A stretch of DNA of 64,000 nt from a virus: the IMG/VR virus record IMGVR_UViG_3300012203_000001, positions 1-64,000 of that record; one strand, given 5' to 3'. The notes below the pieces were generated by a model. That model was not told the origin of the DNA and ran no database searches. It was given only the letters and a program-made list of their open reading frames with translations. Shown here one piece after another: positions 51,177 through 58,673 of the stretch; position 1 is the first letter of the stretch; every line of letters begins with the position of its first letter. A program made the translations under genes and the position numbers.

Positions 51177-52490
51177 TTAGAAGTGTGCCGCAAGCCCGAT
51201 ATCGACTTGCTGCACGTTAGATTTCTGGCCGATCGCGATTGAATAGCTAGCGAAGCAATTCCAACGTTCGCTGATCGCGTAGTCCAGGCCGGCTGATACC
51301 CACGCAGCGTTGCGGTCAATGCCGGTCCAGGTGTCTCGTAACTGGTGTTGCCACGCGACTTGCACAAACGGCGTCAGGCGCGCGTGGTACGCTACCCTGG
51401 CCCCCACCCTGCTCGTGAGCTCGCGCAACGGGCGGAACCCGTCGGCATAATCGTACTCGAGCGATGCAACTGGACCGAATTCGAACGATCCAGCGTGGAA
51501 CATGTAACCCGTCCCGGCGTAGAGGGTAAAGTCGTTGCCGGTCATGTGGCCTCGAGCGCTGTACTCCGTCACGCCAGCCAAGGCCGCTCCAGTCAGGTAA
51601 AACCCGCCGTGCCACCATGACGTGTAGAGGCCGCCCCGGAATGTGTTCGCGGTGAAATGCGATCCTCGGAACGTGCCTGTCGTGTAACCGTAATCGGCTA
51701 ACACTCCGATGATCCAGGTTGGCGTGATGCGATAATCCGCGCCGATCGTGATTTGGCCAGTGTCAGCATTGCCAGATCCGTAATGGCCGAATACGCCGGT
51801 GCCGATGGCCCAGATGTCCCAGCGCTTCGTAAGCTTGTGCTCAACGGCTGGAATTACGACGACATCCTTGCCGTCTTTCGAATAATGCGCGGGCGTTTCC
51901 TCGGTCGTCTGCGCCCGCTGCTCAGCTAAATCCCGCAGCTCGGACGCACGTTGCTCGATCGAGTTAGTGATCACCGCTGCGCCATCGATGGCGGGTTGTT
52001 GCACCGTGCCATCTAGCGGATGTACGGGTTTAGGCGTAGGTTCCGGTGTCGGGCTTGGGGCCGCTGTAGCAACTTTGAGTGACGGTGTAGCCGCAGACGC
52101 TTGGGTTGCTACCGGCGTAGGGTTCGGCTGCGATTTAGGTGTGGACGATGGAGCAGGCGTGCTGACCGGCGATGGCTGCGGCGTCGGTTGCGAAACCGGA
52201 GGTGCCGGCTTTGGCGTCGGCACTGGAATTGGTCGAGGCGTGGGTTTCGGGACCGGGCATGGTGTCGGTACAGGCTTTGGTGTAGGCGTAGGTTTTGGCT
52301 TGGGTGTTGGCTTGGGTGTTGGTCTTGGTACATCATCGCCATCATGGTCGTGATCTAAGCAGTGATCGTGATACGCTTCCTTGTCATGCCATAACCAGGG
52401 TTTATCGCACCAAGCATAGAGCGTTGGTGAAATGGCAAATAAAGATGCGGTGAGTACGGTGGTGAAGATAGTTTTGTGTATAAATTTCAT
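51177..52490 (-). CDS. autotransporter-like outer-membrane beta-barrel protein
   Basis: The 437-residue protein has a signal peptide ([17 protein letters not shown]), a His/Asp-rich stretch, a long Pro-rich linker built of P-T-P-K-type units (about residues 54-155), a helical segment (about 170-205) and a C-terminal barrel of about 220 residues ending in a terminal Phe (VDIGLAAHF), as in autotransporter-type barrels. Exposed barrels on phages and plasmids often alter receptors or exclude relatives. No passenger enzyme domain is seen. Confidence 0.68.
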   Translation of the reverse strand: MKFIHKTIFTTVLTASLFAISPTLYAWCDKPWLWHDKEAYHDHCLDHDHDGDDVPRPTPKPTPKPKPTPTPKPVPTPCPVPKPTPRPIPVPTPKPAPPVSQPTPQPSPVSTPAPSSTPKSQPNPTPVATQASAATPSLKVATAAPSPTPEPTPKPVHPLDGTVQQPAIDGAAVITNSIEQRASELRDLAEQRAQTTEETPAHYSKDGKDVVVIPAVEHKLTKRWDIWAIGTGVFGHYGSGNADTGQITIGADYRITPTWIIGVLADYGYTTGTFRGSHFTANTFRGGLYTSWWHGGFYLTGAALAGVTEYSARGHMTGNDFTLYAGTGYMFHAGSFEFGPVASLEYDYADGFRPLRELTSRVGARVAYHARLTPFVQVAWQHQLRDTWTGIDRNAAWVSAGLDYAISERWNCFASYSIAIGQKSNVQQVDIGLAAHF

Positions 52491-52621
52491 TGTAATTCCT
52501 CGTCAAAAGTTTCGTCATAGTCAGAAGCATCTGTTAGCATCCAATAGTCCTCGTAGGACTCGCCAAAGAATGTAGCCTCGGCTTGGCGCAAGAAGAGCGC
52601 GTCATCAACGTCGTCAAACAT
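52487..52621 (-). CDS. small acidic protein (44 aa)
   Basis: The frame begins [20 protein letters not shown] and ends [13 protein letters not shown] couples it to the barrel gene, and GAGGAA near its end supplies that gene's ribosome-binding site. Possibly a leader for translational coupling. Confidence 0.45.
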   Translation of the reverse strand: MFDDVDDALFLRQAEATFFGESYEDYWMLTDASDYDETFDEELQ

Positions 52622-52835
52622 TGGTGGTGAGTTGGATTAAGGTTTTGTAGCCGCCGAGCTTCTGGTAAGCGCTGAATAGCGCGTCCCGGTCAGTGGTGGC
52701 CAATGCCGCCCAGGCTGTCGGCAACCTGGAAATATGTGATTCCTTCAGCGCGATAGAGTTTTCTAGGAGCTCTAACGTCCTGGCAAACTCGCGCGCTGTG
52801 AAGGTTGCGGTGATTTGAATGGTTTTCATCGCCAT
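52614..52835 (-). CDS. small hypothetical protein
   Basis: The 73-residue helical protein overlaps the next gene by eight bases. ATG 52829 is an alternative start. No family recognised. Confidence 0.45.
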   Translation of the reverse strand: MAMKTIQITATFTAREFARTLELLENSIALKESHISRLPTAWAALATTDRDALFSAYQKLGGYKTLIQLTTNV

Positions 52836-52924
52836 TCAAGCGGTGCGCCGCTGGCGCAACCACAACCTGCGTTGGATCAGTTTAGTGTTTAGGATCATGC
52901 TTGCAAGGTAACGCCTGCGCAATC

Positions 52925-52942
52925 GTCGCGCAAGAGTTATTT
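52925..52942. repeat. direct repeat flanking the endonuclease VII gene (copy 1)
   Basis: GTCGCGCAAGAGTTATTT matches copy 2 at 53425-53442 in 15 of 18 positions. The copies are exactly 500 bases apart and bracket one gene. This copy includes the stop codon of the endonuclease. Confidence 0.55.
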
Positions 52943-53413
52943 TGCAAGCTGAGAAAATAATTCATTTTGCTCCATGTATTTTACGATAGAGCGAGCAACA
53001 TCAATGGACTCACATAGCCCTTCAACCTTGTTACATCGGTTGCAAATTATTCCTCGAACATGTTGTCCATTATCATGACAATGATCGACAACGGCTCGAT
53101 ATTTGGATTCTTGAGTAAACCTTACGCCGCAACAATTACATCTTCCATGTTGCAACTGTATAAAATTATTGAATTGCTCCCTGGTTATTCCGTATTTTTG
53201 TACAAGAAGCCAATCCTTAAGTTTAGCGGTTTGTTTTTTGGATATGTCTGGATTCGCCTTCCAATAAGTCCTTTTCTGTTCGCAGTGACAAGATTTGCAA
53301 TTGAGCGCTCTATTTCTCTTGTTACTTCTTAAATAAAAAGCGTCGATTGGTTTACGAACTCGGCAAACATTGCAAATGCGTTCTTCAACCACGGATATTA
53401 GTTCATCCATCAT
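52937..53413 (-). CDS. recombination endonuclease VII-type HNH protein
   Basis: The 158-residue protein has an N-terminal zinc ribbon (CNVCRVRK...CKSCHCEQ) and the endonuclease VII domain (YGITREQFNNFIQLQHGRCNCCG...VVDHCHDNGQHVRGIICNRCNKVEG). T4 gp49 resolves branched DNA before packaging, but many phage relatives are homing-type nucleases. Its AT-rich composition and bracketing direct repeats support mobility. Confidence 0.82.
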   Translation of the reverse strand: MMDELISVVEERICNVCRVRKPIDAFYLRSNKRNRALNCKSCHCEQKRTYWKANPDISKKQTAKLKDWLLVQKYGITREQFNNFIQLQHGRCNCCGVRFTQESKYRAVVDHCHDNGQHVRGIICNRCNKVEGLCESIDVARSIVKYMEQNELFSQLAK

Positions 53414-53424
53414 CGTCTGCCACG

Positions 53425-53442
53425 GTCACGCAAGCGTTATCT
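53425..53442. repeat. direct repeat flanking the endonuclease VII gene (copy 2)
   Basis: GTCACGCAAGCGTTATCT lies just upstream of the endonuclease start (minus strand). See copy 1 at 52925-52942. Confidence 0.55.
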
Positions 53443-53456
53443 GGAGAATTATTTAA

Positions 53457-53645
53457 TTATTTGTCTGCTGACAGCTCTTCGTCTGTTTTTAGATAGCTCG
53501 GGTGTTCGAGCCGTAGCGGTACGAGCTTTTTGCGCGTGATTTGCAGGATGCCGGCGTACCGCGCGTCCTCGCACATGAAAATGCCTTGCCAGCACGAGGC
53601 TTGTACACAGGCCGAACAAACGGTGATTAGGTCGTTGTCGCTCAT
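53457..53645 (-). CDS. small cysteine-containing hypothetical protein
   Basis: The 62-residue protein has CSACVQASCWQGIFMC near its N-terminus, a possible metal site. ATGA overlap joins it to the upstream gene. Function unknown. Confidence 0.5.
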   Translation of the reverse strand: MSDNDLITVCSACVQASCWQGIFMCEDARYAGILQITRKKLVPLRLEHPSYLKTDEELSADK

Positions 53646-53872
53646 ACCACGATAACCTGTTTCGATCGGCGCACTAATTCCTCGCGCAAGAGTTGCATAC
53701 CGTAGATCGGGAAACAGCCGGTGACTTGTTCAGGCTGGATCAATTGCATGGTGTGCGGGTTCGAAAATCTGATTCCGAATTTCCCTGTATCTAAATCAAT
53801 CTCGAACGCCATAAGCCCTAGCGACAAGTCAGGCTTTTGTGGTGGTGGTGTGCTGTTATTTGGTTGTTCCAT
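53642..53872 (-). CDS. small hypothetical protein
   Basis: The 76-residue protein has a Pro/Asn-rich N-terminus and a mixed alpha/beta remainder. It overlaps the upstream gene by 17 bases. No family recognised. Confidence 0.5.
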   Translation of the reverse strand: MEQPNNSTPPPQKPDLSLGLMAFEIDLDTGKFGIRFSNPHTMQLIQPEQVTGCFPIYGMQLLREELVRRSKQVIVV

Positions 53873-54368
53873 TGTTCTCTCCTTCCGATACTGCTGTTGT
53901 TTCCTGATCTTCCGATATCGGCAACCGCATTTGCATTTCCATTGAACTCATCATCGCGACATTCACAGCTTCGCCGGTATCGGTTCGGACGGTGGTTTTC
54001 TGCCCGGACTTAGGCCGATGAAACCAGACTTCGCACGGCACGTCACGGAGTTCGTAGCCGCTCGTGACAAGCTGGGACAACTTTGTGATCTCGCCACGCG
54101 CTTCCTTGATCTCGCTCCCGAAATGGCTGGAGGCGCGTTTCTTGTCCTCCTCCAACTGGTTCAACTTTGTGGCTTTGTCGGCCAATGCTCGGCTCTTTTC
54201 TCTCACTTCGTCATCAGTCAGAACAACGCGCAGGATTTGCGAGCATTTCTGATCAGGTTTCGGCGCGGTCTCGCCGTTTAGTTCTTGCGGTGGTGCCGGT
54301 TCAGCGATCGTAATAACTTCAGGTTCTTTAGATTTCTTCTTTGGCATAGACTTTAATTTGTAGTTCAT
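53856..54368 (-). CDS. hypothetical protein with central coiled coil
   Basis: The 170-residue protein has a basic, Pro-rich N-terminus, a coiled coil (about residues 55-100) and a beta-rich tail containing CEVWFHRPKSGQKTTVRTDTG. The last part resembles a short phage domain of unknown function. ATG 54347 is an alternative start. Confidence 0.55.
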   Translation of the reverse strand: MNYKLKSMPKKKSKEPEVITIAEPAPPQELNGETAPKPDQKCSQILRVVLTDDEVREKSRALADKATKLNQLEEDKKRASSHFGSEIKEARGEITKLSQLVTSGYELRDVPCEVWFHRPKSGQKTTVRTDTGEAVNVAMMSSMEMQMRLPISEDQETTAVSEGENNGTTK

Positions 54369-54378
54369 ATCGATTACT

Positions 54379-54699
54379 TTAATCGCATTGCTTTAATCGC
54401 ATTGCTTTTTCCATACCTTCGACGTGTGGCTTCATCCATGCAGAATGTTCGAACAGCCATCCTTGATGCATATCTACACGCCCTTGAATCGTTAGGTGGC
54501 AACGCTGACAAAGCACGGCAAGATTCCATTCTTCACAGTTGGATTTGTTATTGTCTAGATGATGAATCGTTAGAGCGTATCCGTTCACCGGATCATGTGG
54601 ATGGCAGCAGCGTTCACATTTATTACCGCGAGCAGCGCGGAACGCGTTTCGAAATTCTTTAGTCCAAGTAGGCGGATACGTGCCGGTAAACTTGCTCAT
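54379..54699 (-). CDS. HNH endonuclease
   Basis: The 106-residue protein has CERCCHPHDPVNGYALTIHHLDNNKSNCEEWNLAVLCQRCHLTIQ in split form (C-x2-C, HH, N, C-x2-C-H), a compact HNH domain. Phage copies close to recombination genes may help packaging or act as homing nucleases. ATG 54699 overlaps the upstream stop (ATGA). Confidence 0.75.
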   Translation of the reverse strand: MSKFTGTYPPTWTKEFRNAFRAARGNKCERCCHPHDPVNGYALTIHHLDNNKSNCEEWNLAVLCQRCHLTIQGRVDMHQGWLFEHSAWMKPHVEGMEKAMRLKQCD

Positions 54700-54875
54700 T
54701 TCGCCGCGTCCCGAAGTCGCATAATTTCGGCACTCTGCCGTTGAACCTCGCAACTTAGCCGTTCAATCTCCGATTTGAGGTTATCGATTTGTTGAAACGC
54801 CTTCTCTTTTTGGTTCTCTAGTTTCTCAATCTCGTCCATGGCCTCGCTGTAGGCGTCGTCTTGTATGTCGCTCAT
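54696..54875 (-). CDS. small coiled-coil protein (59 aa)
   Basis: The frame begins MSDIQDDAYSEAMDEIEKLE and continues as a regular coiled coil to RLRDAAK. It is coupled by ATGA to the HNH gene and lies three bases from the methyltransferase stop. Function unknown. Confidence 0.5.
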   Translation of the reverse strand: MSDIQDDAYSEAMDEIEKLENQKEKAFQQIDNLKSEIERLSCEVQRQSAEIMRLRDAAK

Positions 54876-54878
54876 AGT

Positions 54879-55811
54879 TTATTCTCTGTTTTCAGCTTGC
54901 GCGATCGCTTCGAAGAACGGGTAGGCTTGAAAGGGGCATACGCTGTTGCCAAGGGCTTTAAGGCGGTGTGATCTGTTTGGAATCCTTGGTACTCCTCCAC
55001 AAAGCGCGGGCTCAGCGTACCAGAAACCTCGGAGGCAGTGCTGCTTATCACCTGTTCGTTGAGTGGCCGGGAATTGCGCTCTACAGTGTTCGATGAAGCT
55101 TTGCCGTTCTTCCAATACCGAGCCGAAGGCGTGGCCGTTAGTTTCGCAACTGCGTGCAAACTGTCCGGGTTCCCCCTGTGATTGTCGGCGTCGAATCCCT
55201 CCGTTCGCGGAGTCGGTGACAACTCCAACTTGATCGTGTGCCGTAGATCCATTTGAGCTTTGCTCCCATCCGGCTTCTTGCCCGTTGTCGACGTGCCCTC
55301 CGGATTCACGCGGCCACCGTTCGGCACTGTTATTGTAGGCAACAGTGAACACCCGGTATCGCTGATGTCCTGCTCCCAGCGCCGAAGCTGGAACGCGGAA
55401 AGCTCGAACCGCGTATCTAAGAGCTCCCAGACGTGACAGCACTCCAGCGAATTCCCCCAGGCTGAGGATTCCATCAGGATTTTCGAAAATGCACCAAGCG
55501 GGCTGGACTGATTCAACAACATCGCAAGTTGCCGGCCAGAGCCAACGGTCATCGCTCGCGCCTCTTCGCTTCCCGGCAAGACTCGCGGGCTGACAAGGGA
55601 CACCGGCACTAAGAACGTCAACTCGTCCTCGAAGTAAGGAAAAATCGGCTCTTGTGATGTCTCCCCAATTTCTGATGTTGGTCCATTTTTCATTGAGTAA
55701 TTTGCAGCAGTAAGGATCGATTTCTGAAAATCCAATTGTCTCGAACCCGGCCCATTCCGCAGCTATCCCAAAGCCGTTGATGCCGGTGAAAAGCGCTAGG
55801 TGAGTTAGCAT
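54879..55811 (-). CDS. DNA (cytosine-5) methyltransferase
   Basis: The 310-residue protein carries C5-MTase motifs in order: I (LALFTGINGFG), IV with catalytic Cys 73 (AGVPCQPASLAG), VI-like FENPDG, VIII (GHQRYRVF) and X (RLKALGNSVCP). The region between VIII and X, which reads the target, is short. No cognate restriction enzyme is adjacent, so it likely protects the element's own DNA. The usual ENV of motif VI is ENP here. Confidence 0.85.
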   Translation of the reverse strand: MLTHLALFTGINGFGIAAEWAGFETIGFSEIDPYCCKLLNEKWTNIRNWGDITRADFSLLRGRVDVLSAGVPCQPASLAGKRRGASDDRWLWPATCDVVESVQPAWCIFENPDGILSLGEFAGVLSRLGALRYAVRAFRVPASALGAGHQRYRVFTVAYNNSAERWPRESGGHVDNGQEAGWEQSSNGSTAHDQVGVVTDSANGGIRRRQSQGEPGQFARSCETNGHAFGSVLEERQSFIEHCRAQFPATQRTGDKQHCLRGFWYAEPALCGGVPRIPNRSHRLKALGNSVCPFQAYPFFEAIAQAENRE

Positions 55812-56215
55812 TAGAACAACCCAAAATGTTTGCCGGTTAGATCCCGCGCTTCCTCGTACGAGTGCGGGATATAGACCGTGTGGCCGAGGATCGCCAATGA
55901 TTCCATCACATCGCGCTGATCTTCCGAGATTACGCCAGTCTCGGTCTTAAATTCGAGGAAGAGCACCTTGGCGATCGGTCCGAAGATTGTAAAGTCCGGC
56001 CAGCCTGGCGGCAGCGTAGATCGTTTGTTAGGGTTCGCGTAAATGTATCTCAAGCGCATCCTGTAGAGGAACCCCTTAAAAAGATTATGCATATCGATCT
56101 CGGCCCGGTGATCCTGTTTGTGTGCCGATTCGGACGGCGTTAGACCAGCTTTACCGAACTGTTTCCGGTCTTGTTCTTGCATTAGCTTGAGAACATTGGA
56201 GCGAATAATTGGCAT
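55811..56215 (-). CDS. VRR-NUC domain nuclease
   Basis: The 134-residue protein has LPPGWPDFTIFG, LFLEFKTETGVISEDQRDVMESL and GHTVYIPHSYEEA, the VRR-NUC core (D...ExK...Q). Stand-alone members are common in phages and cut branched DNA. The stop overlaps the methyltransferase start as TAATG. ATG 56215 is chosen because upstream frames lie in the preceding micro-gene. Confidence 0.8.
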   Translation of the reverse strand: MPIIRSNVLKLMQEQDRKQFGKAGLTPSESAHKQDHRAEIDMHNLFKGFLYRMRLRYIYANPNKRSTLPPGWPDFTIFGPIAKVLFLEFKTETGVISEDQRDVMESLAILGHTVYIPHSYEEARDLTGKHFGLF

Positions 56216-56219
56216 AGTG

Positions 56220-56318
56220 TCAGTAAGGATCGCAGAGAGTGATGTATAGGAAAACAGCAACCAAATATAAGATCACCAGTACAGCAACAGCAACCAGTGT
56301 CATGGCAACGTTTTTCAT
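56220..56318 (-). CDS. 32-residue membrane micro-protein
   Basis: MKNVAMTLVAVAVLVILYLV continues into one hydrophobic helix. Its start overlaps the upstream stop (ATGA). One of five consecutive micro-genes. Confidence 0.45.
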   Translation of the reverse strand: MKNVAMTLVAVAVLVILYLVAVFLYITLCDPY

Positions 56319-56413
56319 AGCGCATGCAGAAAAATCATAATTGTCGCTATGAGCGCGAGAAACGCGGCAACGTACCCGAAATGTACCCAAAGAAAGTCAA
56401 GGATGCGTTTCAT
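56315..56413 (-). CDS. 32-residue membrane micro-protein
   Basis: The peptide MKRILDFLWVHFGYVAAFLA is followed by a hydrophobic end. Coupled by ATGA on both sides. No function known. Confidence 0.45.
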   Translation of the reverse strand: MKRILDFLWVHFGYVAAFLALIATIMIFLHAL

Positions 56414-56574
56414 TTGTGTAGCAACAGTTCTTTTTGTTTCAGTAGTAATAAGCACTGGTCGCAAATGCCGTGCGTAACATCCGTGCGCGATAAATCGTGT
56501 TCATGTGTAACCCTGATTACAGGCTGATTCCCTTTGTGTATCCCAGCCCAGTCAGCACAGCGAACGATGATCAC
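56410..56574 (-). CDS. small protein with two metal-site-like Cys/His pairs (54 aa)
   Basis: From GTG 56574 the protein contains VIVRCADW and, 33 residues later, HGICDQCLLLL. Small phage proteins with such spaced Cys/His residues usually bind zinc. Its GTGA start overlaps the upstream TGA. Confidence 0.45.
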   Translation of the reverse strand: MIIVRCADWAGIHKGNQPVIRVTHEHDLSRTDVTHGICDQCLLLLKQKELLLHK

Positions 56575-56732
56575 CGGTCTCGCTTTCTACGATAGTACGG
56601 CGATCGTGAATGAAAGAGCAATCGTTGTGCTTCTCGGTCTTGTTTGTCGGCTTTCGCCATCTGAATGGCCGCGCCGGCCAGCACGGCGAAGCCTGTCATA
56701 ACGAGGATGATAAGGATGAAAAATATTTCCAT
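56571..56732 (-). CDS. small membrane protein (53 aa)
   Basis: An N-terminal membrane helix (MEIFFILIILVMTGFAVLAG) is followed by a basic cytoplasmic-type tail ending PYYRRKRDR. Coupled to the next gene. Confidence 0.45.
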   Translation of the reverse strand: MEIFFILIILVMTGFAVLAGAAIQMAKADKQDREAQRLLFHSRSPYYRRKRDR

Positions 56733-56734
56733 AG

Positions 56735-56890
56735 CTAGTTTTGCGAGTGTTCGTAGTTGTGTTGTTTAGTTTTAACCTTGTTCATGATCGGCACGGCGTT
56801 AAGCCAAAGTCGGCGTTCGACGAATCGGCCAAGGCGGTAGAAGAAATAGGCGCCGAAAAGGAACAGGAGAAATGAGATCAGGGGTTCCAT
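56735..56890 (-). CDS. small membrane protein (51 aa)
   Basis: One membrane helix (ISFLLFLFGAYFFYRLG) and a basic tail. It starts three bases after the nuclease gene. No family recognised. Confidence 0.45.
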   Translation of the reverse strand: MEPLISFLLFLFGAYFFYRLGRFVERRLWLNAVPIMNKVKTKQHNYEHSQN

Positions 56891-56893
56891 TTG

Positions 56894-58060
56894 TCATTCG
56901 AGTTGTTTTACCGTTGCCGTTCCATTTACGCGCTTGAGCGATGGCTTGTTCTGCTTGGTTTCGATAAGGCCATCCATAAGTTTATCGAACGCTTCACGCA
57001 CCTCTTTCGGGTCGCGGTTAAAGTTTTGCGCATAAATCTTTTGGTATGCTGCCGGAGTATGGGTCTTCAATTTGTCGACCTCCGAATACCTGTCGGAACC
57101 GTCCATAATAAACAATTCACGCATTCGGGATTTTGCAGCCGCAACGTCCATAAACTTTCGGTTCTCCGCGCCCGGAACCATTGCGTACCCGGTGATCTTG
57201 AGCGTTGGCGGGTTGGCTAAGAGGCCGGCCTCGCAGTACGCTTTGAATTCGTCCAGGTAATCTCTGATTACGTCGATTGAGTCCAGACTTTCAGCTAGGC
57301 GACGCGGGTCATGTGAAATCGCGCTTGCCCGCGTCTTTGTGATGGGCGCCAGCAAGTCTTTGGCCGCCTGGCATATCAATAGTGCCGGACAATAGTTGCA
57401 CGCGTCTGGGTGCGGTGTGAGCGCGGCGTTAGGCCGTTCCAATTGGACCAGCATATCAACGATCCAGTTGTAAATGTCGCGGAGCTCACCCCAGGAGAAC
57501 TCAGTCTCGAAGACCCCGAAGGGGATCGTAACGAGTTGGACGATAAAGCGTTGTGGCCGGATACCTGCTTCCGCTAGCGCCATCGCTACCAATACCGCCT
57601 CGACTCTGGACTGGCTGTTTAGCCTTACAGGGTCCGGCTCGCGCCAGCCTGTTTTAAAATTGATCGTTAAGGCGGTATTATCGTTATAAACCGTGCGATC
57701 AAATCGGCAGGAAACCGAAAGGCTTGATTTCTTGGTATTAAACCACAGGCGGCGCTCGACCAAAACATTGCGCGCGGTTCCTTCGCCAAAGATGCGATCT
57801 TCCTGTTCGTCGGCTCGCGCCTTGAGTGCTTCGGCATCTGCAAGTGTGTCTGGCTCAAGCTCCACGCTTTCACCGGCTAACCACGCATGGATCTTTGTGC
57901 CTCGATCCGCATCTTTCCCGCCAATGTGCGCCACCTGCCCGAGCCGGCGTGCCTCCTGTTCCATTTGAAACGAGCCCTTGCAAAGATCGTACCTCGGGAA
58001 TGCGCTTGCCGATGGCATATTTCTCCGCTCATCAATAGGTTGTTCAATAACATCGCTCAT
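56894..58060 (-). CDS. RecB/Cas4-like PD-(D/E)XK nuclease family protein (DUF2800-like)
   Basis: The 388-residue protein has an N-terminal ASAFPRYDLCKGS, the nuclease region SCRFDRTVYNDNTALTINFKTGWREPDP split as shown (about residues 127-150), and a C-terminal CNYCPALLICQAAK cysteine pair. DUF2800 relatives process DNA ends beside phage ssDNA-binding and annealing proteins, as here. The usual acidic residue before the catalytic Lys (D-x-K-T-G) is Asn here, so activity may be altered. ATG 58060 is chosen over TTG 58087. Confidence 0.7.
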   Translation of the reverse strand: MSDVIEQPIDERRNMPSASAFPRYDLCKGSFQMEQEARRLGQVAHIGGKDADRGTKIHAWLAGESVELEPDTLADAEALKARADEQEDRIFGEGTARNVLVERRLWFNTKKSSLSVSCRFDRTVYNDNTALTINFKTGWREPDPVRLNSQSRVEAVLVAMALAEAGIRPQRFIVQLVTIPFGVFETEFSWGELRDIYNWIVDMLVQLERPNAALTPHPDACNYCPALLICQAAKDLLAPITKTRASAISHDPRRLAESLDSIDVIRDYLDEFKAYCEAGLLANPPTLKITGYAMVPGAENRKFMDVAAAKSRMRELFIMDGSDRYSEVDKLKTHTPAAYQKIYAQNFNRDPKEVREAFDKLMDGLIETKQNKPSLKRVNGTATVKQLE

Positions 58061-58129
58061 AAAAAGTGTGCGTCGCTGGTTGATCAATCCTCTCGCCGGC
58101 GACGCTGCGGCGTGCTGGTCCCAGAAGGG

Positions 58130-58636
58130 CTAGAACGGAATGTTATCTGGTTCGAGGGAGTCCAGATCCGGGTCGTGCGGCCGGCTTGGCAATACTGACG
58201 CGCTCATCGCGTTGGGCCGGCGCGTAACTTCCTTGGTTGGCCGGATATCGGTCGCAAACACGTAATACCCGATCTTATTGACTTCCTTCCCGGCCAGCTT
58301 GCCTTGCTGTGCGATCTCAATCTTGATGCGCGCGCGGCCCTTGGCTCCGACGAGCTTATTCCATGCGGGTTCCTGGCCAATTGCCGGTGCGCGTCCGCAT
58401 GCCTTAAGGAACTGCGCGATCTTGTCGAATGGTTCACCGTGCTTGTCGGTGCCTGCGGATGGATTATCATAGATGTGGGCTTTCTCAGGGCCTACTTGCA
58501 GTTTCAATGGCAGCACATCATTACCTTTGGTTGATTCGTACGGTTCACCGGCCTCGAGGACCGTGAAATCATAGGTGCCTTCAGGTATTGGTCCAAAGAC
58601 GGGTGCTGGTGCTGGCTCGTTGTATTTATAGGACAT
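58130..58636 (-). CDS. phage ssDNA-binding-like protein (DUF669-like) with SSB-type tail
   Basis: The 168-residue protein opens PEGTYDFTVLEAGEPYESTKGNDVLPLKLQV (given in part), a beta-barrel pattern typical of DUF669, and ends DLDSLEPDNIPF, which mimics the acidic DDDIPF tail by which SSBs recruit partners. It lies between nuclease and Sak4-like genes, so it likely acts in phage replication or annealing. Confidence 0.72.
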   Translation of the reverse strand: MSYKYNEPAPAPVFGPIPEGTYDFTVLEAGEPYESTKGNDVLPLKLQVGPEKAHIYDNPSAGTDKHGEPFDKIAQFLKACGRAPAIGQEPAWNKLVGAKGRARIKIEIAQQGKLAGKEVNKIGYYVFATDIRPTKEVTRRPNAMSASVLPSRPHDPDLDSLEPDNIPF

Positions 58637-58673
58637 AGGTGTTGGTGGTTTTTAGAAGTGAATGCAGTTAGTG

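Noticed and set aside
52150-52340. Short repeats that could look like a CRISPR-type array
   Set aside because: The repeats encode the Pro-Thr-Pro-Lys linker in frame and have no unique spacers; no cas genes are present.
51967-52353. Gly/Val-rich frame on the plus strand
   Set aside because: It is the antisense of the Pro-rich linker of the barrel protein and mirrors its repeat composition.
50064-53900. Toxin-antitoxin or defence island in the right arm
   Set aside because: Small genes and an HTH are present, but no toxin, nuclease-effector or defence ATPase signature could be identified.
54872-55735. 287-codon frame overlapping the C5 methyltransferase in another frame
   Set aside because: All methyltransferase motifs are in the other frame; this frame is low in sense and has no ribosome-binding site.
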